64,000 bases of DNA from Burkholderia stagnalis (GCF_902830275.1 NZ_CADESW010000018.1:114673-178672); one strand, 5' to 3'; shown: positions 1 through 9,533, numbered from the stretch's first letter. Notes: generated by a model from the letters alone, not told the origin. Numbers and translations are program-made.

Positions 1-22
1 CGTGCGGCCGGGGTGCGCGGCG

Positions 23-1075
23 TCAGCGCGCCACGCGGTCGAATTGGATGCGGGGGTCGACGAGGACATAGCAGACGTCAGCGATGAGTTTGGTCAGGAG
101 GCCGATGAGCGTGAACAGGAACAGCGAACCGAGCACGACCGGATAGTCGCGGCGGATCACCGAGTCGTATGAAAGCTGGCCCATGCCGTCGAGCGAGAAC
201 AGCGTCTCGATCAGCAGGTTGCCGTTCAGGAACGCGCCGACGAACGCGGCCGGCAGCCCGGTCAGCAGCGGAATCGCCGCGTTGCGCAGCACGTGCTTCC
301 ACAGCACGTCGCGCTCGGGCACGCCCTTCGCGCGCGCGGTCAGCACGTACTGCCGGCCGATCTCGTCGAGGAACGTGTTCTTCGTCAGGATCGTGACGAT
401 CGCGAAGTTGCCGATCACCGCGGCCGTGACGGGCAGCGCGATATGCCACAGATAGTCGAGCGCCTGGCCGGCCAGCGTCATGTCGTCGAAGCCGTCGGAC
501 GTGAGGCCGCGCATCGGGAACAGCTGCCAGAACGTGCCGCCGCCGAACAGCATCAGCAGCAGCACGCCGAGCACGAAGCCCGGAATCGCGTAGCCGGCGA
601 GCACGAGCACGCTCGTCGCGGTGTCGAAGCGCGAGCCGTTGCGCACCGCCTTCGCGATGCCGAGCGGCACCGACACGAGGTACGTGAGGAGCACCGTCCA
701 CAGGCCGAGCGTGATCGAGACGGGCAGCTTCGAGCGGATCACGTCCCACACGCGCGCATGCACGTAGTAGGACTCGCCGAGATCGAAGCGCGCGTAGCGC
801 TTCAGCATCGCCGCATAGCGCACGAGCGGCGGCTGGTCGAAGCCGAACTGCCGGCGGATCTGCGCGATCTGCTGCGGGTCGATGCCCTGGCTGCCGTGGT
901 AGCCGCCGCCACCGCCGCCCGCTTCGCCGCCGCGCGTGCCGCCGTGGCGCAATTGCGTGAGCACCTGCTCGACCGGGCCGCCGGGCACGAACTGCGTGAC
1001 GACGAACGTGATCGTGACGACGCCGATCAGCGTCGGGATCATCAGCAGCAGGCGTCTGAGAACATAGGCAAGCAT
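23..1075 (-). CDS. yejB: YejB-type peptide ABC transporter permease
   Basis: Inner-membrane permease of a peptide importer of the YejABEF (microcin C/oligopeptide) type. The 350-residue protein starts MLAYVLRRLLLMIPTL, a typical first membrane segment of DppB/YejB permeases, and has several further hydrophobic segments. The cytoplasmic EAA loop that contacts the ATPase is visible late in the protein (LTARAKGVPERDVLWKHVL). A Gly-rich insertion (about residues 45-62) lies in the periplasmic loop after the first membrane segment, where YejB proteins are longer than DppB. It lies 19 bp downstream of the yejA-like gene in the same direction, so the two are very likely co-transcribed. The partner permease (YejE) and ATPase (YejF) would be to the left, outside the window. 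Family assignment is firm; substrate is not. Confidence 0.88.
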   Translation of the reverse strand: MLAYVLRRLLLMIPTLIGVVTITFVVTQFVPGGPVEQVLTQLRHGGTRGGEAGGGGGGYHGSQGIDPQQIAQIRRQFGFDQPPLVRYAAMLKRYARFDLGESYYVHARVWDVIRSKLPVSITLGLWTVLLTYLVSVPLGIAKAVRNGSRFDTATSVLVLAGYAIPGFVLGVLLLMLFGGGTFWQLFPMRGLTSDGFDDMTLAGQALDYLWHIALPVTAAVIGNFAIVTILTKNTFLDEIGRQYVLTARAKGVPERDVLWKHVLRNAAIPLLTGLPAAFVGAFLNGNLLIETLFSLDGMGQLSYDSVIRRDYPVVLGSLFLFTLIGLLTKLIADVCYVLVDPRIQFDRVAR

Positions 1076-1094
1076 CGTCGTGTTCCTTGCTCCG

Positions 1095-2951
1095 TTATGT
1101 GCCGGCGTGCGGCGCGGCCTCCGCCGGCCGCTTCCGGTACCAGTAGTCGATGATCCAGTCCTCGTACTGATAGGAGGCCGGAATGACGGGCGGATGCCCG
1201 TACGTGGTCTTGTAGGCGATCCGCGCGTTCGGCAGGTAGTACTGCGGCACCAGCAGGTACAGGTTGATCAGCACGCGATCGAGCGCGCGGGTCGCGGTCT
1301 GCAGGTCCTCCAGCGTGTTGGCCGCCAGCGCCGCGCGGATCAGCGCATCGACCGCCTTCGAGCGCACGCCCGGATAGTTCTCCGAACCGGGCTCGGACGC
1401 CGCCGCGCTGCCGAAGCGGCGCACGAGCTCCGCGCCGGGAATCGTGACGACCGGATAGATGAAGGTCGTCATGTCGAACTGGAAGTTGTCCATGCGCCGC
1501 TGGTACAGCGCGCTGTCGAGCTCGTGCAGCGTCGCGCGGATGCCGAGCCTTCCCAATGCCTGGATGTACGGCAGGATCAGCCGGTCCATCCCCGGCTGGT
1601 CGTCGATGATCTCGATCGTCATCGGCGTGCCGCTCGCGTCGCGCAGCGCGCCGTCGCGATAGTTCCAGCCGGCCTGCGCGAGCAGGTCGCGCGCCTGCTT
1701 CAGGTTGTCGCGCAGCGAGCCGGGCGGCAGCGTCGACGGCTGCTTCACCATCGGGCCGAATACCTCGGGCGGCAGTTCCGCGCGATACGGCGCGAGCAGC
1801 GCGAGCTCGCCGGCGCTCGGCATGCCCTGCGCGCCGAACGGGCTCGCTTCCCAGTAGCTGTTCGTGCGGCGGTACTGCCCGTAGAACATCATCCGGTTCA
1901 TCCAGTCGTAGTCGAACGCGAGCGCCAGCGCGTGGCGCACGCGCACGTCGCCGAACTGCGGCTTGCGCTGGTTGATCAGGAAGCCCTGCATCTGCGCGGG
2001 GCCGTCGGGGAAGGTCCCGCGCGCGAGCAGGCCGTTGCGGAAATTCTTGCCGACGTAGCGGCGCGCCCACTGGGTCGCGCTGAATTCCATCCGCGCGTCG
2101 ATGTCGCCGGCCTTGAACGCCTCGAGCATCGTGTACTGGTCGAGATACAGCTTGAACGACACGCGCGCGAAGCGATACATGCCGCGCCGCGACGGCAGGT
2201 TCGCCGCCCAGTAGCGCGGGTTGCGCACGTAGACGATCTGCTTGTCGTTCCTGCGCTGCTCGATCAGGTACGCGCCGCTCGCGATCGGCGGCTCGGTCGC
2301 GATCTGGTCGAACGGCGGCCGCGTGCCGTCGGGCCGTTGGCCCCATTTCGGCGAGAACACCGGCAGATCCCCGGCGATCAGCGGCGCGGCGCGCTCGGCG
2401 CGCGCGAAGTCGAAGCGGATCGACAGCCGGTCGACCGCCACCGCGCGCCGGATCACCGAGAACTGTGCGTTGAACAGCGGCGATGCCTGCGGGCTCGTCA
2501 GCATGTCGAACGAATACTTGACGTCCGCGGCCGTGATCGGGTCGCCGTTCGAGAAGCGCGCGGCCGGGTTGATGTGGAACGTCGCCGACATCCCGTCGGG
2601 GGCGACCTGCACATCGTCGGCGATCAGCGCATACGACGACGCCAGCTCGTCCCAGCTGCGCTGCATCAGCGTATCGAACATCAGGTTGCGGATGTCCGGC
2701 GCCGCCGCGCCGCGCAGCAGGAACGGGTTCAGCGAGTCGTAGCTTTGCGCCTCGTCGTAGTTCTGGAAATTGAGCGTGCCGTCGTCGGGCGCGGCAGGGT
2801 CCGCGTAATCGAAATGCGTGAAACCGGCCGGATACTTCGGCTGGCCGAACTGCGCGATCGCGGGCGCCGCCGTCGCGGTGGCGGCGGTCGCGACATACGC
2901 GAGCAGCGCCGCGCACGCGGCGCGCCGCATCTGCACCATCAACACTGTCAT
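1095..2951 (-). CDS. yejA: YejA-type periplasmic peptide-binding protein
   Basis: Extracellular solute-binding protein of family 5, 618 residues, the normal size for YejA-like proteins. An N-terminal signal peptide is evident (MRRAACAALLAYVATAATA followed by APAIA). The mature protein has family hallmarks: an early FHINPAARFSNGDPITAADV-like segment, which in this family marks ligand-dependent docking, and the run VRHALALAFDYDWMNRMMF typical of peptide/nickel-binding lipoprotein relatives. It should capture peptides in the periplasm and deliver them to the YejB-type permease encoded just downstream. The start is uncertain: ATGs at 2951, 2939 and 2930 are in frame and none has a strong ribosome-binding site. 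The TonB-dependent receptor gene ends 77 bp upstream in the same direction. Confidence 0.88.
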   Translation of the reverse strand: MTVLMVQMRRAACAALLAYVATAATATAAPAIAQFGQPKYPAGFTHFDYADPAAPDDGTLNFQNYDEAQSYDSLNPFLLRGAAAPDIRNLMFDTLMQRSWDELASSYALIADDVQVAPDGMSATFHINPAARFSNGDPITAADVKYSFDMLTSPQASPLFNAQFSVIRRAVAVDRLSIRFDFARAERAAPLIAGDLPVFSPKWGQRPDGTRPPFDQIATEPPIASGAYLIEQRRNDKQIVYVRNPRYWAANLPSRRGMYRFARVSFKLYLDQYTMLEAFKAGDIDARMEFSATQWARRYVGKNFRNGLLARGTFPDGPAQMQGFLINQRKPQFGDVRVRHALALAFDYDWMNRMMFYGQYRRTNSYWEASPFGAQGMPSAGELALLAPYRAELPPEVFGPMVKQPSTLPPGSLRDNLKQARDLLAQAGWNYRDGALRDASGTPMTIEIIDDQPGMDRLILPYIQALGRLGIRATLHELDSALYQRRMDNFQFDMTTFIYPVVTIPGAELVRRFGSAAASEPGSENYPGVRSKAVDALIRAALAANTLEDLQTATRALDRVLINLYLLVPQYYLPNARIAYKTTYGHPPVIPASYQYEDWIIDYWYRKRPAEAAPHAGT

Positions 2952-3028
2952 CGTCGGGTTTCGTGTGGCCGCACCGGCGCGCGGCCGGTGCGAGGTCGGG
3001 TCGAATGGCGTGCGTGCACGCCGTCAGG

Positions 3029-5797
3029 TCAGAACCGGTACGTCGCGCCGGCCTGCGCGAAGCGGCCGACGTACGTATACAGCGACGTGTCGTAGCCGGT
3101 CTGGTAGGCCGCGTTCATGTACACCGGATCGAACGGCGGCTTGCGGTTGAAGATGTTGTTGATGCCCGCATACAGCGTCCAGTGCTTGAACCCCGTATAG
3201 CTGACGGTCAGGTTGAACTGGCTGTACGACGCGACGCTGTCCTGCATGTTCGGGTAGTTCCCGGCCGGCAGGATCGCCTGACTGTATGGCCCGACGTAGA
3301 TCCAGGTCAGCGTGGAGCTCCACTTCCGGTAGTTCCAGTTCAGGTTCGTGTTGCCCTTCCAGCGCGGGAAGCTGCCGCCGAACGGCTGGTTCACCGAGCC
3401 GTTGTTGCCGGCGAAATCCGTCTCGACGCCGCCCACCGGCATCTTGAAGTGCCACACGTAGGCCCAGTCGCCCGACAGCGTGAACGTGCCGATGCCCGTC
3501 TTCACCGACTGGCGGAACGTCGTCTCGAAGCCGTCCGTGTCGAGATGCGACAGGTTCTTGTACGGCATCACCACGTATGCGATCGAGCCGTTCGGGTTGC
3601 GCACCACGCGGGACGGATCGTTCGCGTCGACCACGCCCTGCACGTCGTCGGTGCCGATCACGTTGTCGACGTGGATCTTGTACCAGTCGAAGCCGATATC
3701 GGTCGTGCGCGTCGGCGACAGCTGGAAGCCGATGTTGTAGTTCTTCGTGCGCTCGGGTTGCAGGTTCTGGTTGCCCGCCTGGATTTCCTCCGTCAGGCCG
3801 TATGCGCCCGGGTTGTTCGGGTCGTTCCGGTCGATCACGCCCTGCGTCGCGAAGGTGCGCGACGACGTGTTCTCGATCAGCGTCGGCGCGCGGAAGCCGC
3901 GCGTGTACGATGCGTAGGTCGTGAACTCGCGCACCGGCTGGAAGCGCAGCGCGAAACGCGGCGAGAACGCGCCGCCGAAATCGCTGTAGTGATCGTAGCG
4001 GCCCGACTGGCTGAAGGTGAGGTTTTTCAGGATCGGCACGTCGAGCTGGTAGTAGATCGCCGCGACGTTGCGCTGGCCGTTCACCGACTGCATCGCCGGC
4101 TGGATGAACGTGCCGTTCGCCCAGCCGAGGCCCGTGCCGATGTACTGGGTTTCATGCAGGAACTGCGTGCCGAGGCCGAGGCCGACATTGCCGGTGGGCA
4201 GCGTGAACAGGTTCGGCGTCGCGATCGTCGCGTCGACCGAGTCGAGCTTCGTGATCGCCTGCGTTTCCGTGTTGCCGTACAAACCGTCCAGGCCGTTCGG
4301 CGTCGCGGACGGGTTCGCGAAGTCGAACCCGCCGTTCTGGATGAGATTCTCCAGCGCGGACGCGCGGATCCGGTTCGAGAAGTTGTTCGACACCGTGCTC
4401 TGCGAATGCGAGTACGCGACCGACCAATCCCAGTCGCCCACCTTCGGCGTCGAGAAGTTGCCCTTCACGCCCGTCGCCGCCCGCCAGAAATTCGCGCTCG
4501 TGTGCACCGACTGCGTATCGCCGAACGCGTAGCGCAACTGCGTCGGCGCGCCGAACGGGTTATACGGATTGCTGCCGGGCACGACGTTCGACACCAGCTT
4601 GACGCCGCCCGTGGCCGGATCGAAGGTCTGCGTGCTCGAACCGAGCCGGCCGACGCCGGTGTTCGTGACCGTCGTATTGTTGCTTTCCCACAGGTCGGCG
4701 AACGCCTGCATCGCGTCGCTGATCTTGAAGTCGGCGTGCACCTTCGCGCTCAGGCGCTCGGTCCACGGCGAGATCGACGATGCATACGCCGTGTTGTTGC
4801 CGCATACCGTGCCGCCCGCGCCGAACGCCTGCGCGGTCGAATTCGACGCGATCGGCCGGCCGCCGTTCGGGCACGGCGACAGCGGGATGTTGGTGCCGTT
4901 GCGGCGCCAGTACGACAGCGATTCGTTGTTCAGGCCGCCGGGAAAGTTCGAGAAATCCTGGTTCTGCGACATGTCGCGATCGGACGCCAGCACGCCGTTC
5001 GACTTGTAGTAGCTGAGCGCCGCCGTCACGTTGAAGCGGTCGGCGTTCAAGTCGCCGAAGCCGCCGAGCAGGCTGAACTGGCTGGTGCCCGCACCGCCGC
5101 CGTCCTGCGTCGCGCCGCCGTAGCTGCCGCCGAGCTCGAGGCCCTGGAAGTTCTTCTTCGTGATGATGTTCACGACGCCCGCGATCGCGTCGGAGCCGTA
5201 CTGCGACACCGCGCCGGTCTTCACGATCTCGATGCGGTCGATGATGTTGATCGGCAGCGTGTTCAGGTCGAAGAACTGGTCGGTGCCGTTCACCGCGAAC
5301 GCATACGGCGCCACGCGCTGCCCGTCCACCAGCACCAGCGTGTATTTCTCGCTCAGGCCGCGCAGCGCGATGCCCGCGCCGCCCGGCGCGAAGCTGCCCT
5401 GCGCGCCGGAGCCTTCACCCCAGCTGCTCGACGAGTTCGCCGACACGCCGCGCAGGTAATCCGACACGCTGGTGTAGCCGCTGCTCTCGATATCCTTGGC
5501 CGTCACGGTCTGCACCTGGTTGAAGCCGACCTTGTCCGCGCTGCGGATCAGCGAACCCGTGACTTCGAACCGCTTGATCTGCGCGACCTTGTTCTTTCCG
5601 GGCGCCGCCGCGTCCGGCTCGGCCGCCGCGGGCGCATCCTGCGCGGTCGCCTGCGCGACCGATGCGCCGCCGGGCGACGGCTGGCTCTGCGCAAATGCCG
5701 GCGCAGCCAGCGTGGCCGTCAGCGCCACCTCCGCCCAGATCATCCTCTTGACCGCCAACGCCAAAGCTCTCTGCTTCATCTTGCCCCACTCGTTCAT
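3029..5797 (-). CDS. TonB-dependent outer-membrane receptor
   Basis: Outer-membrane beta-barrel transporter, about 922 residues. A signal peptide ends in APAFAQ. An acidic/Ala-rich spacer follows, then the plug domain (from about GSLIRSADKVGFNQVQTV to the segment YGSDAIAGVVNIITKKNF), then a long barrel ending in the outer-membrane C-terminal signature ATYRF with a terminal Phe. The plug resembles the oar/cirA-like receptors that carry peptides or carbohydrates rather than the classic siderophore type, but the ligand cannot be read from sequence. It precedes the YejA/YejB-like genes in the same direction, so the three plausibly form one peptide-uptake route across both membranes. ATGs at 5797 and 5779 both precede the signal peptide; an upstream frame to 5863 is open but looks non-coding. 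Confidence 0.9.
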   Translation of the reverse strand: MNEWGKMKQRALALAVKRMIWAEVALTATLAAPAFAQSQPSPGGASVAQATAQDAPAAAEPDAAAPGKNKVAQIKRFEVTGSLIRSADKVGFNQVQTVTAKDIESSGYTSVSDYLRGVSANSSSSWGEGSGAQGSFAPGGAGIALRGLSEKYTLVLVDGQRVAPYAFAVNGTDQFFDLNTLPINIIDRIEIVKTGAVSQYGSDAIAGVVNIITKKNFQGLELGGSYGGATQDGGGAGTSQFSLLGGFGDLNADRFNVTAALSYYKSNGVLASDRDMSQNQDFSNFPGGLNNESLSYWRRNGTNIPLSPCPNGGRPIASNSTAQAFGAGGTVCGNNTAYASSISPWTERLSAKVHADFKISDAMQAFADLWESNNTTVTNTGVGRLGSSTQTFDPATGGVKLVSNVVPGSNPYNPFGAPTQLRYAFGDTQSVHTSANFWRAATGVKGNFSTPKVGDWDWSVAYSHSQSTVSNNFSNRIRASALENLIQNGGFDFANPSATPNGLDGLYGNTETQAITKLDSVDATIATPNLFTLPTGNVGLGLGTQFLHETQYIGTGLGWANGTFIQPAMQSVNGQRNVAAIYYQLDVPILKNLTFSQSGRYDHYSDFGGAFSPRFALRFQPVREFTTYASYTRGFRAPTLIENTSSRTFATQGVIDRNDPNNPGAYGLTEEIQAGNQNLQPERTKNYNIGFQLSPTRTTDIGFDWYKIHVDNVIGTDDVQGVVDANDPSRVVRNPNGSIAYVVMPYKNLSHLDTDGFETTFRQSVKTGIGTFTLSGDWAYVWHFKMPVGGVETDFAGNNGSVNQPFGGSFPRWKGNTNLNWNYRKWSSTLTWIYVGPYSQAILPAGNYPNMQDSVASYSQFNLTVSYTGFKHWTLYAGINNIFNRKPPFDPVYMNAAYQTGYDTSLYTYVGRFAQAGATYRF

Positions 5798-5983
5798 CGA
5801 TTGGAATCCGCCGGTTTTGCGTCGGGATCTCGTGAATCCCCGCCCGATCGAGGGCGTTTGCATACCGGTCCCGTTATTGCCGACCTGCTACCTGCGCTGC
5901 TGCGTTTTTCCTTCTATCCGCCACACCATCAGTCATCCTGATCGACTTTCATGGACGGATGAATGCGTCGTCCCTGTCATTCT

Positions 5984-6604
5984 TCAGTGCCGCGGCGCCC
6001 CCACCCAAACGACCACGGCTTCTTCATGCGCGGCGTTGCTCCACGCATGCGAGACCGTCGATTCGTAATGCGCGGTCTCGCCCGCCTTCAGTACGACGGT
6101 GCGGTCGTCCAGCGTCAGCTCGACCTGGCCGTTCATCACGTACAGGAATTCTTCGCCCGTGTACGACGCAACCTCCGCCGCCGCCTCGCCGACCGGAATC
6201 CGGAACAGCATCGCGTCGAGCTTCGTGCCGTTCGTCAGATGCGACAGTTGCGCGAATGCACCCGCCAGCATGTCGGCGCCCACGCGCGGCGGCGGCTCGC
6301 ACGGGCGTGCGGGCGGCGTGTCGGCGGGCGGGCCGACGAAATGGTCGATCGTGACGCCCAGCGCCTTCGCGATGCCGACGAGCGACGCGATGGACGGCGT
6401 CGCGCGGCCGCGCTCGACCTGCGACAGGAACGGCTTCGAGATCCCCGCCGCGGCTGCGGTGACGTCGAGGGTGAGCTTGAGCTGCCGCCGCAGCACGCGG
6501 ATCTTGTTTCCTATTGAGGACGCGGCGACAAGCACCGATTCGTCGGAAGGCGAAACCATGGTGGGACGGGCCTCGTAGTCGAAATCTGTTGGATGAATGT
6601 GCAT
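5984..6604 (-). CDS. XRE-family regulator with C-terminal cupin domain
   Basis: DNA-binding regulator of the HTH-XRE plus cupin_2 type, up to 206 residues. The helix-turn-helix lies at about residues 30-90 (core ISKPFLSQVERGRATPSIAS, classic for this family). The C-terminal small beta-barrel holds the cupin run GEEFLYVMNGQVELTLDD and ends near HEEAVVVWVGAPRH. Such regulators (PuuR/MppR-like) usually sense a small metabolite in the cupin and control a neighbouring catabolic or transport operon. Here it sits between the TonB-dependent receptor and the exbD-exbB-tonB genes, all on the same strand, so either could be its target. An alternative ATG at 6559 would remove 15 residues; neither start has a strong ribosome-binding site. 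Confidence 0.88.
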   Translation of the reverse strand: MHIHPTDFDYEARPTMVSPSDESVLVAASSIGNKIRVLRRQLKLTLDVTAAAAGISKPFLSQVERGRATPSIASLVGIAKALGVTIDHFVGPPADTPPARPCEPPPRVGADMLAGAFAQLSHLTNGTKLDAMLFRIPVGEAAAEVASYTGEEFLYVMNGQVELTLDDRTVVLKAGETAHYESTVSHAWSNAAHEEAVVVWVGAPRH

Positions 6605-6796
6605 CCCGTGCGGCGGGCATGCCGCCGGCGTTCAGCGTGACGGCACACCGATGGAAGCCGCGGTCGCGGAAGGGTTGCCTTTCACCTTGCCCCGCATGAA
6701 TTTTGCACTGCGTATCAACATGGCCATTTCACGTCCTCGCCCGCCCGTTCCCCCAACCCAACCCGACCCAACCGCGACACGGCGCGCCGGCCGCCG

Positions 6797-7222
6797 TCAC
6801 GGCATGTATTGCTCGTTGCCGATCAACCCGATGCGGGTCGCCCCGACACGCTGCGCGCTTGCCAGCACGCCCGCGACGGCCTTGTACGGCGCCTGCCGGT
6901 CCGGCCGCAGGCGAATCTCGGCCTGCTCCGGCTCGGCGGCCACCTGCGCGAGCTTCTGCTCGAGCGCCGCGCGGTCCGGCACCCGCGTGCCGTTCCAGGT
7001 CGTCGCGCCGGCGGCGTCGATATCGATCTGCACGGCCTGAGGCGGCTTCGCCGGCGGCGGCGGATTGCCGACCGGCAGGTCCATCCTGACCGAATGCATC
7101 TGGATCGGAATGGTGATGATCAGCATGATCAACAACACCAGCATCACGTCGATCAGCGGCGTCGTGTTGATGTCCACCATCACGTCCGGCTCGCCGCCAC
7201 CCGAAGTTACGTTCATGCCCAT
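6797..7222 (-). CDS. exbD: ExbD/TolR biopolymer transport protein (second copy)
   Basis: Inner-membrane ExbD/TolR family protein, 141 residues. A short cytoplasmic N-terminus is followed by the single transmembrane helix carrying the proton-pathway Asp in INTTPLIDVMLVLLIMLIIT (the D of LIDVM), then a periplasmic domain ending in RIGLIGNEQYMP. It works with ExbB to energise TonB using the proton gradient. It is the last gene of the tonB-exbB-exbD-exbD set and starts 9 bp after the first exbD ends. The two ExbD proteins share the N-terminal segment but differ in the periplasmic domain, so they may form a mixed dimer in the ExbB pentamer. The 190-bp gap to the next gene downstream (6605-6796) shows nothing recognisable. 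Confidence 0.92.
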   Translation of the reverse strand: MGMNVTSGGGEPDVMVDINTTPLIDVMLVLLIMLIITIPIQMHSVRMDLPVGNPPPPAKPPQAVQIDIDAAGATTWNGTRVPDRAALEQKLAQVAAEPEQAEIRLRPDRQAPYKAVAGVLASAQRVGATRIGLIGNEQYMP

Positions 7223-7231
7223 CGTCGACTC

Positions 7232-7654
7232 CTATCCGCCGCGCGCCGGCGGCTCAGTGATGAACGACACCTTGACGATGCCCGCCCGCTCGCAGGCCGT
7301 GACCACCCGGCCGATGAATTCGTAGCGCGTGTTCTCGTCGCCGCGCACGTGCACGTCGGGCTGCGGCGACATCTGCGACACGGCCTTCAGCTTCGCGAGC
7401 AGCGTCGGGCCGTCCACCAGCGCTTCGCCCCAGAAGAACTTCCCGTCCCGGTTCACCGCGATCTCGACGCTCTTCGGCGCGGTCTGCAGCGGCTGCACCG
7501 TCTCCTTCGGCAGCTCCAGCGGGATCGTATGCGTCACGACCGGAATCGTGATCAGGAAGATGATCAGCAGCACCAGCATCACGTCGACGAGCGGCGTCGT
7601 GTTGATGTTGGCGATCACCTCGTCGTTGTCGTCCTGCCCGACGCTCATGGCCAT
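7232..7654 (-). CDS. exbD: ExbD/TolR biopolymer transport protein (first copy)
   Basis: ExbD/TolR family protein, 140 residues. The membrane helix with the essential Asp is seen in INTTPLVDVMLVLLIIFLIT, followed by the periplasmic domain with the conserved VRGDENTRYEFIGRVVTAC segment. It follows exbB by 17 bp. The ATG at 7654 (protein starting MAMSVGQDDNDEV) is chosen because the acidic N-terminus directly precedes the membrane helix, as in the family; longer upstream readings run through exbB in the wrong frame. Two tandem exbD genes behind one exbB are known in Xanthomonas and several Burkholderia-type clusters, where both copies can be needed for iron uptake. Confidence 0.92.
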   Translation of the reverse strand: MAMSVGQDDNDEVIANINTTPLVDVMLVLLIIFLITIPVVTHTIPLELPKETVQPLQTAPKSVEIAVNRDGKFFWGEALVDGPTLLAKLKAVSQMSPQPDVHVRGDENTRYEFIGRVVTACERAGIVKVSFITEPPARGG

Positions 7655-7671
7655 CGCGCACCTCGCTCGCG

Positions 7672-8580
7672 TCAGCGGACCAGCGCCGCGGCCGGCGCGC
7701 CCACGGCGCGCACCGGGCGCCTGCCGCCGGCCAGCAGCACCGTGTGCAGCTGCGCGCCGAAGCCGCGCACGCGCTCCATCACCGATTTGTTGCGGCGAAC
7801 CAGGAAGTTGTAGCCGAGCACCGCCGGCACCGCGACGGCCAGGCCGATCGCCGTCATGATCAGCGCCTCGCCCACCGGGCCCGCGACCTTGTCGATCGAC
7901 GCCTGGCCCGCGATGCCGATCGCGGTCAGCGCGTGATAGATGCCCCACACGGTGCCGAACAGGCCGACGAACGGCGCGGTCGAGCCGACCGTCGCGAGGA
8001 ACGCGAGGCCGTCCTGCAGCCGGTTCGACACGTTGGTGATCGCGCGCTCGACCGACACGTCGATCCAGGTATTGCGATCGACCGCTTCGAGCAGCGCCTC
8101 GTCGTGATGCTCGCCGGCCTCGATCGCGGTTTCGGCGATGAAGCGGAACGGCGACGCCTCGTCGAGCAGCTTCGCGCCGTCCGACAGCGACGGGGCCGAC
8201 CAGAGCTGTTCGTCCGCGAGCGTCGCGCGCCGGTTCGCGCGGAACTGCTCGACGAACTTGGCGATCATGATGTACCAGCTGCCCATCGACATGATCACGA
8301 GCAGGATCAGCACGAAGCGCGCGACGAAGTCGCCGTTCTTCCACAGCGCGCCGAGGCCGTACGGGTTCTCGACCGCCCTGGCCGCCGCCGGCGCGGGCGG
8401 CGGTGCGGGCTCGGCCGCGCCGGCCTGCGGCGCGGCGGCTTGCGGCGCCGCCGCGAGCGATGCGGCGGCCACGGGCCCGCTGGCCTGCGCAAACGCCGCC
8501 TGCGGCGCGACGAGCGCATCGAGCGCTGCGCCGGAGATCAACATGCAGGCCGCCAGCGCGGCCAGTGAACGCTTTGCCAT
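7672..8580 (-). CDS. exbB: ExbB/TolQ family proton-channel protein
   Basis: MotA/TolQ/ExbB family inner-membrane protein, 302 residues. It begins with a signal-like segment ending in AAFAQ and an Ala/Pro-rich periplasmic stretch, as in long ExbB proteins with a cleaved leader. The first membrane helix (residues about 90-110, FVARFVLILLVIMSMGSWYI) follows. The large cytoplasmic loop and the two C-terminal helices are evident around GSTAPFVGLFGTVWGIYHAL and GEALIMTAIGLAVAVPAVLG. With ExbD it forms the proton-driven motor for TonB. The ATG at 8580 is chosen because it begins the leader peptide; the gene lies 74 bp downstream of tonB in the same direction. Confidence 0.92.
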   Translation of the reverse strand: MAKRSLAALAACMLISGAALDALVAPQAAFAQASGPVAAASLAAAPQAAAPQAGAAEPAPPPAPAAARAVENPYGLGALWKNGDFVARFVLILLVIMSMGSWYIMIAKFVEQFRANRRATLADEQLWSAPSLSDGAKLLDEASPFRFIAETAIEAGEHHDEALLEAVDRNTWIDVSVERAITNVSNRLQDGLAFLATVGSTAPFVGLFGTVWGIYHALTAIGIAGQASIDKVAGPVGEALIMTAIGLAVAVPAVLGYNFLVRRNKSVMERVRGFGAQLHTVLLAGGRRPVRAVGAPAAALVR

Positions 8581-8654
8581 ACCTACTCCAATTCTTTCGT
8601 TAAACTTACTAAATAGGACGCTTGATCGTCCGGTTCTTCTGCCCGCGAGCCCGC

Positions 8655-9365
8655 TCAGTTCAGGTTGAACGAGAACGGCACCTGCACCCTCACCGCCTGC
8701 CCCTGGGCCATGCACTTGAATCGCTTGACCGTGTTGTACGCGGCGCGATCGAGGATCGGATCGGCCGACTGCGCGACCCGCTCGCCGGTGATGTTGCCTT
8801 CCGCATCGACGACGAATTCGATCGTGACGTCGCCGGTGATGTTGTTTTCCTGCGCTTCCTTCGGATACTGCATCGCCGCGCGCATCTGGTCGGAGTTCGG
8901 GCAGACCACCCCGACTTCATGGCTGACCGGTTTCGCGGCGGGCACGGCCGGCGCCACCACCGGCGCCTGCACCGCCGGCGCGGACGGCACCGGCGCCGCC
9001 TGATGCGTGATGGTCGATTGCGACGGCGCCTGCACCGGCACCTCCGGCGGCGGCACGAACGGCGGCGGGGGCAGCGCGACCTTCGGCGGCGGCAGCTTGA
9101 CCACCGGCATCGGCGGCGGGGGCGGCGGCGGTTTCACCGGCTCGATGATGCGGGTTTCGATCGGATGCTGGATCACCTGCACGACCTTGGTCGCGAGGCC
9201 GTTGACCAGCGCATAGATCAGCACCGCGTGCAGCAGCAGCACGACCGCGATCCCGCCGAACCGGCGCACCGGGTGCTGCTGCCTGGCGCCGAATTGCCGC
9301 GGACGCCCGAGCTTCGCCAGCCCGCTGCTGCCCGCGAGCACTCCATCCTCGATCTTGATGCTCAC
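8655..9365 (-). CDS. tonB: TonB energy-transducing protein
   Basis: TonB protein, about 236 residues. One N-terminal membrane anchor (GGIAVVLLLHAVLIYALVNG) follows a basic segment. A long Pro-rich periplasmic spacer comes next (runs such as EPVKPPPPPPPMP), then the C-terminal domain with QYPKEAQENNITGDVTIEFV and a final RVQVPFSF strand. It carries energy from ExbB-ExbD to outer-membrane receptors, which could include the TonB-dependent receptor encoded nearby. The GTG at 9365 is chosen as start because GGGGGA lies 6 bp upstream; a TTG at 9404 in the same frame is the alternative. It is the first gene of the tonB-exbB-exbD-exbD operon, with an unusually AT-rich regulatory-looking spacer upstream. 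Confidence 0.9.
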   Translation of the reverse strand: MSIKIEDGVLAGSSGLAKLGRPRQFGARQQHPVRRFGGIAVVLLLHAVLIYALVNGLATKVVQVIQHPIETRIIEPVKPPPPPPPMPVVKLPPPKVALPPPPFVPPPEVPVQAPSQSTITHQAAPVPSAPAVQAPVVAPAVPAAKPVSHEVGVVCPNSDQMRAAMQYPKEAQENNITGDVTIEFVVDAEGNITGERVAQSADPILDRAAYNTVKRFKCMAQGQAVRVQVPFSFNLN

Positions 9366-9533
9366 CTTCAATCCCCCGAAGCGAATTTCGCCCACCCGTT
9401 TCAACCACGGCCTCGAATAACGACAGGTCCGGTTTCATTTTCCCGAAAATGCGAATTGCTTATTTATTGAAAATGCAATCCGCGCCCGCCGGCCTTGCTG
9501 GGCGGGCAAATCGACTATTTGCCAATCATTATT

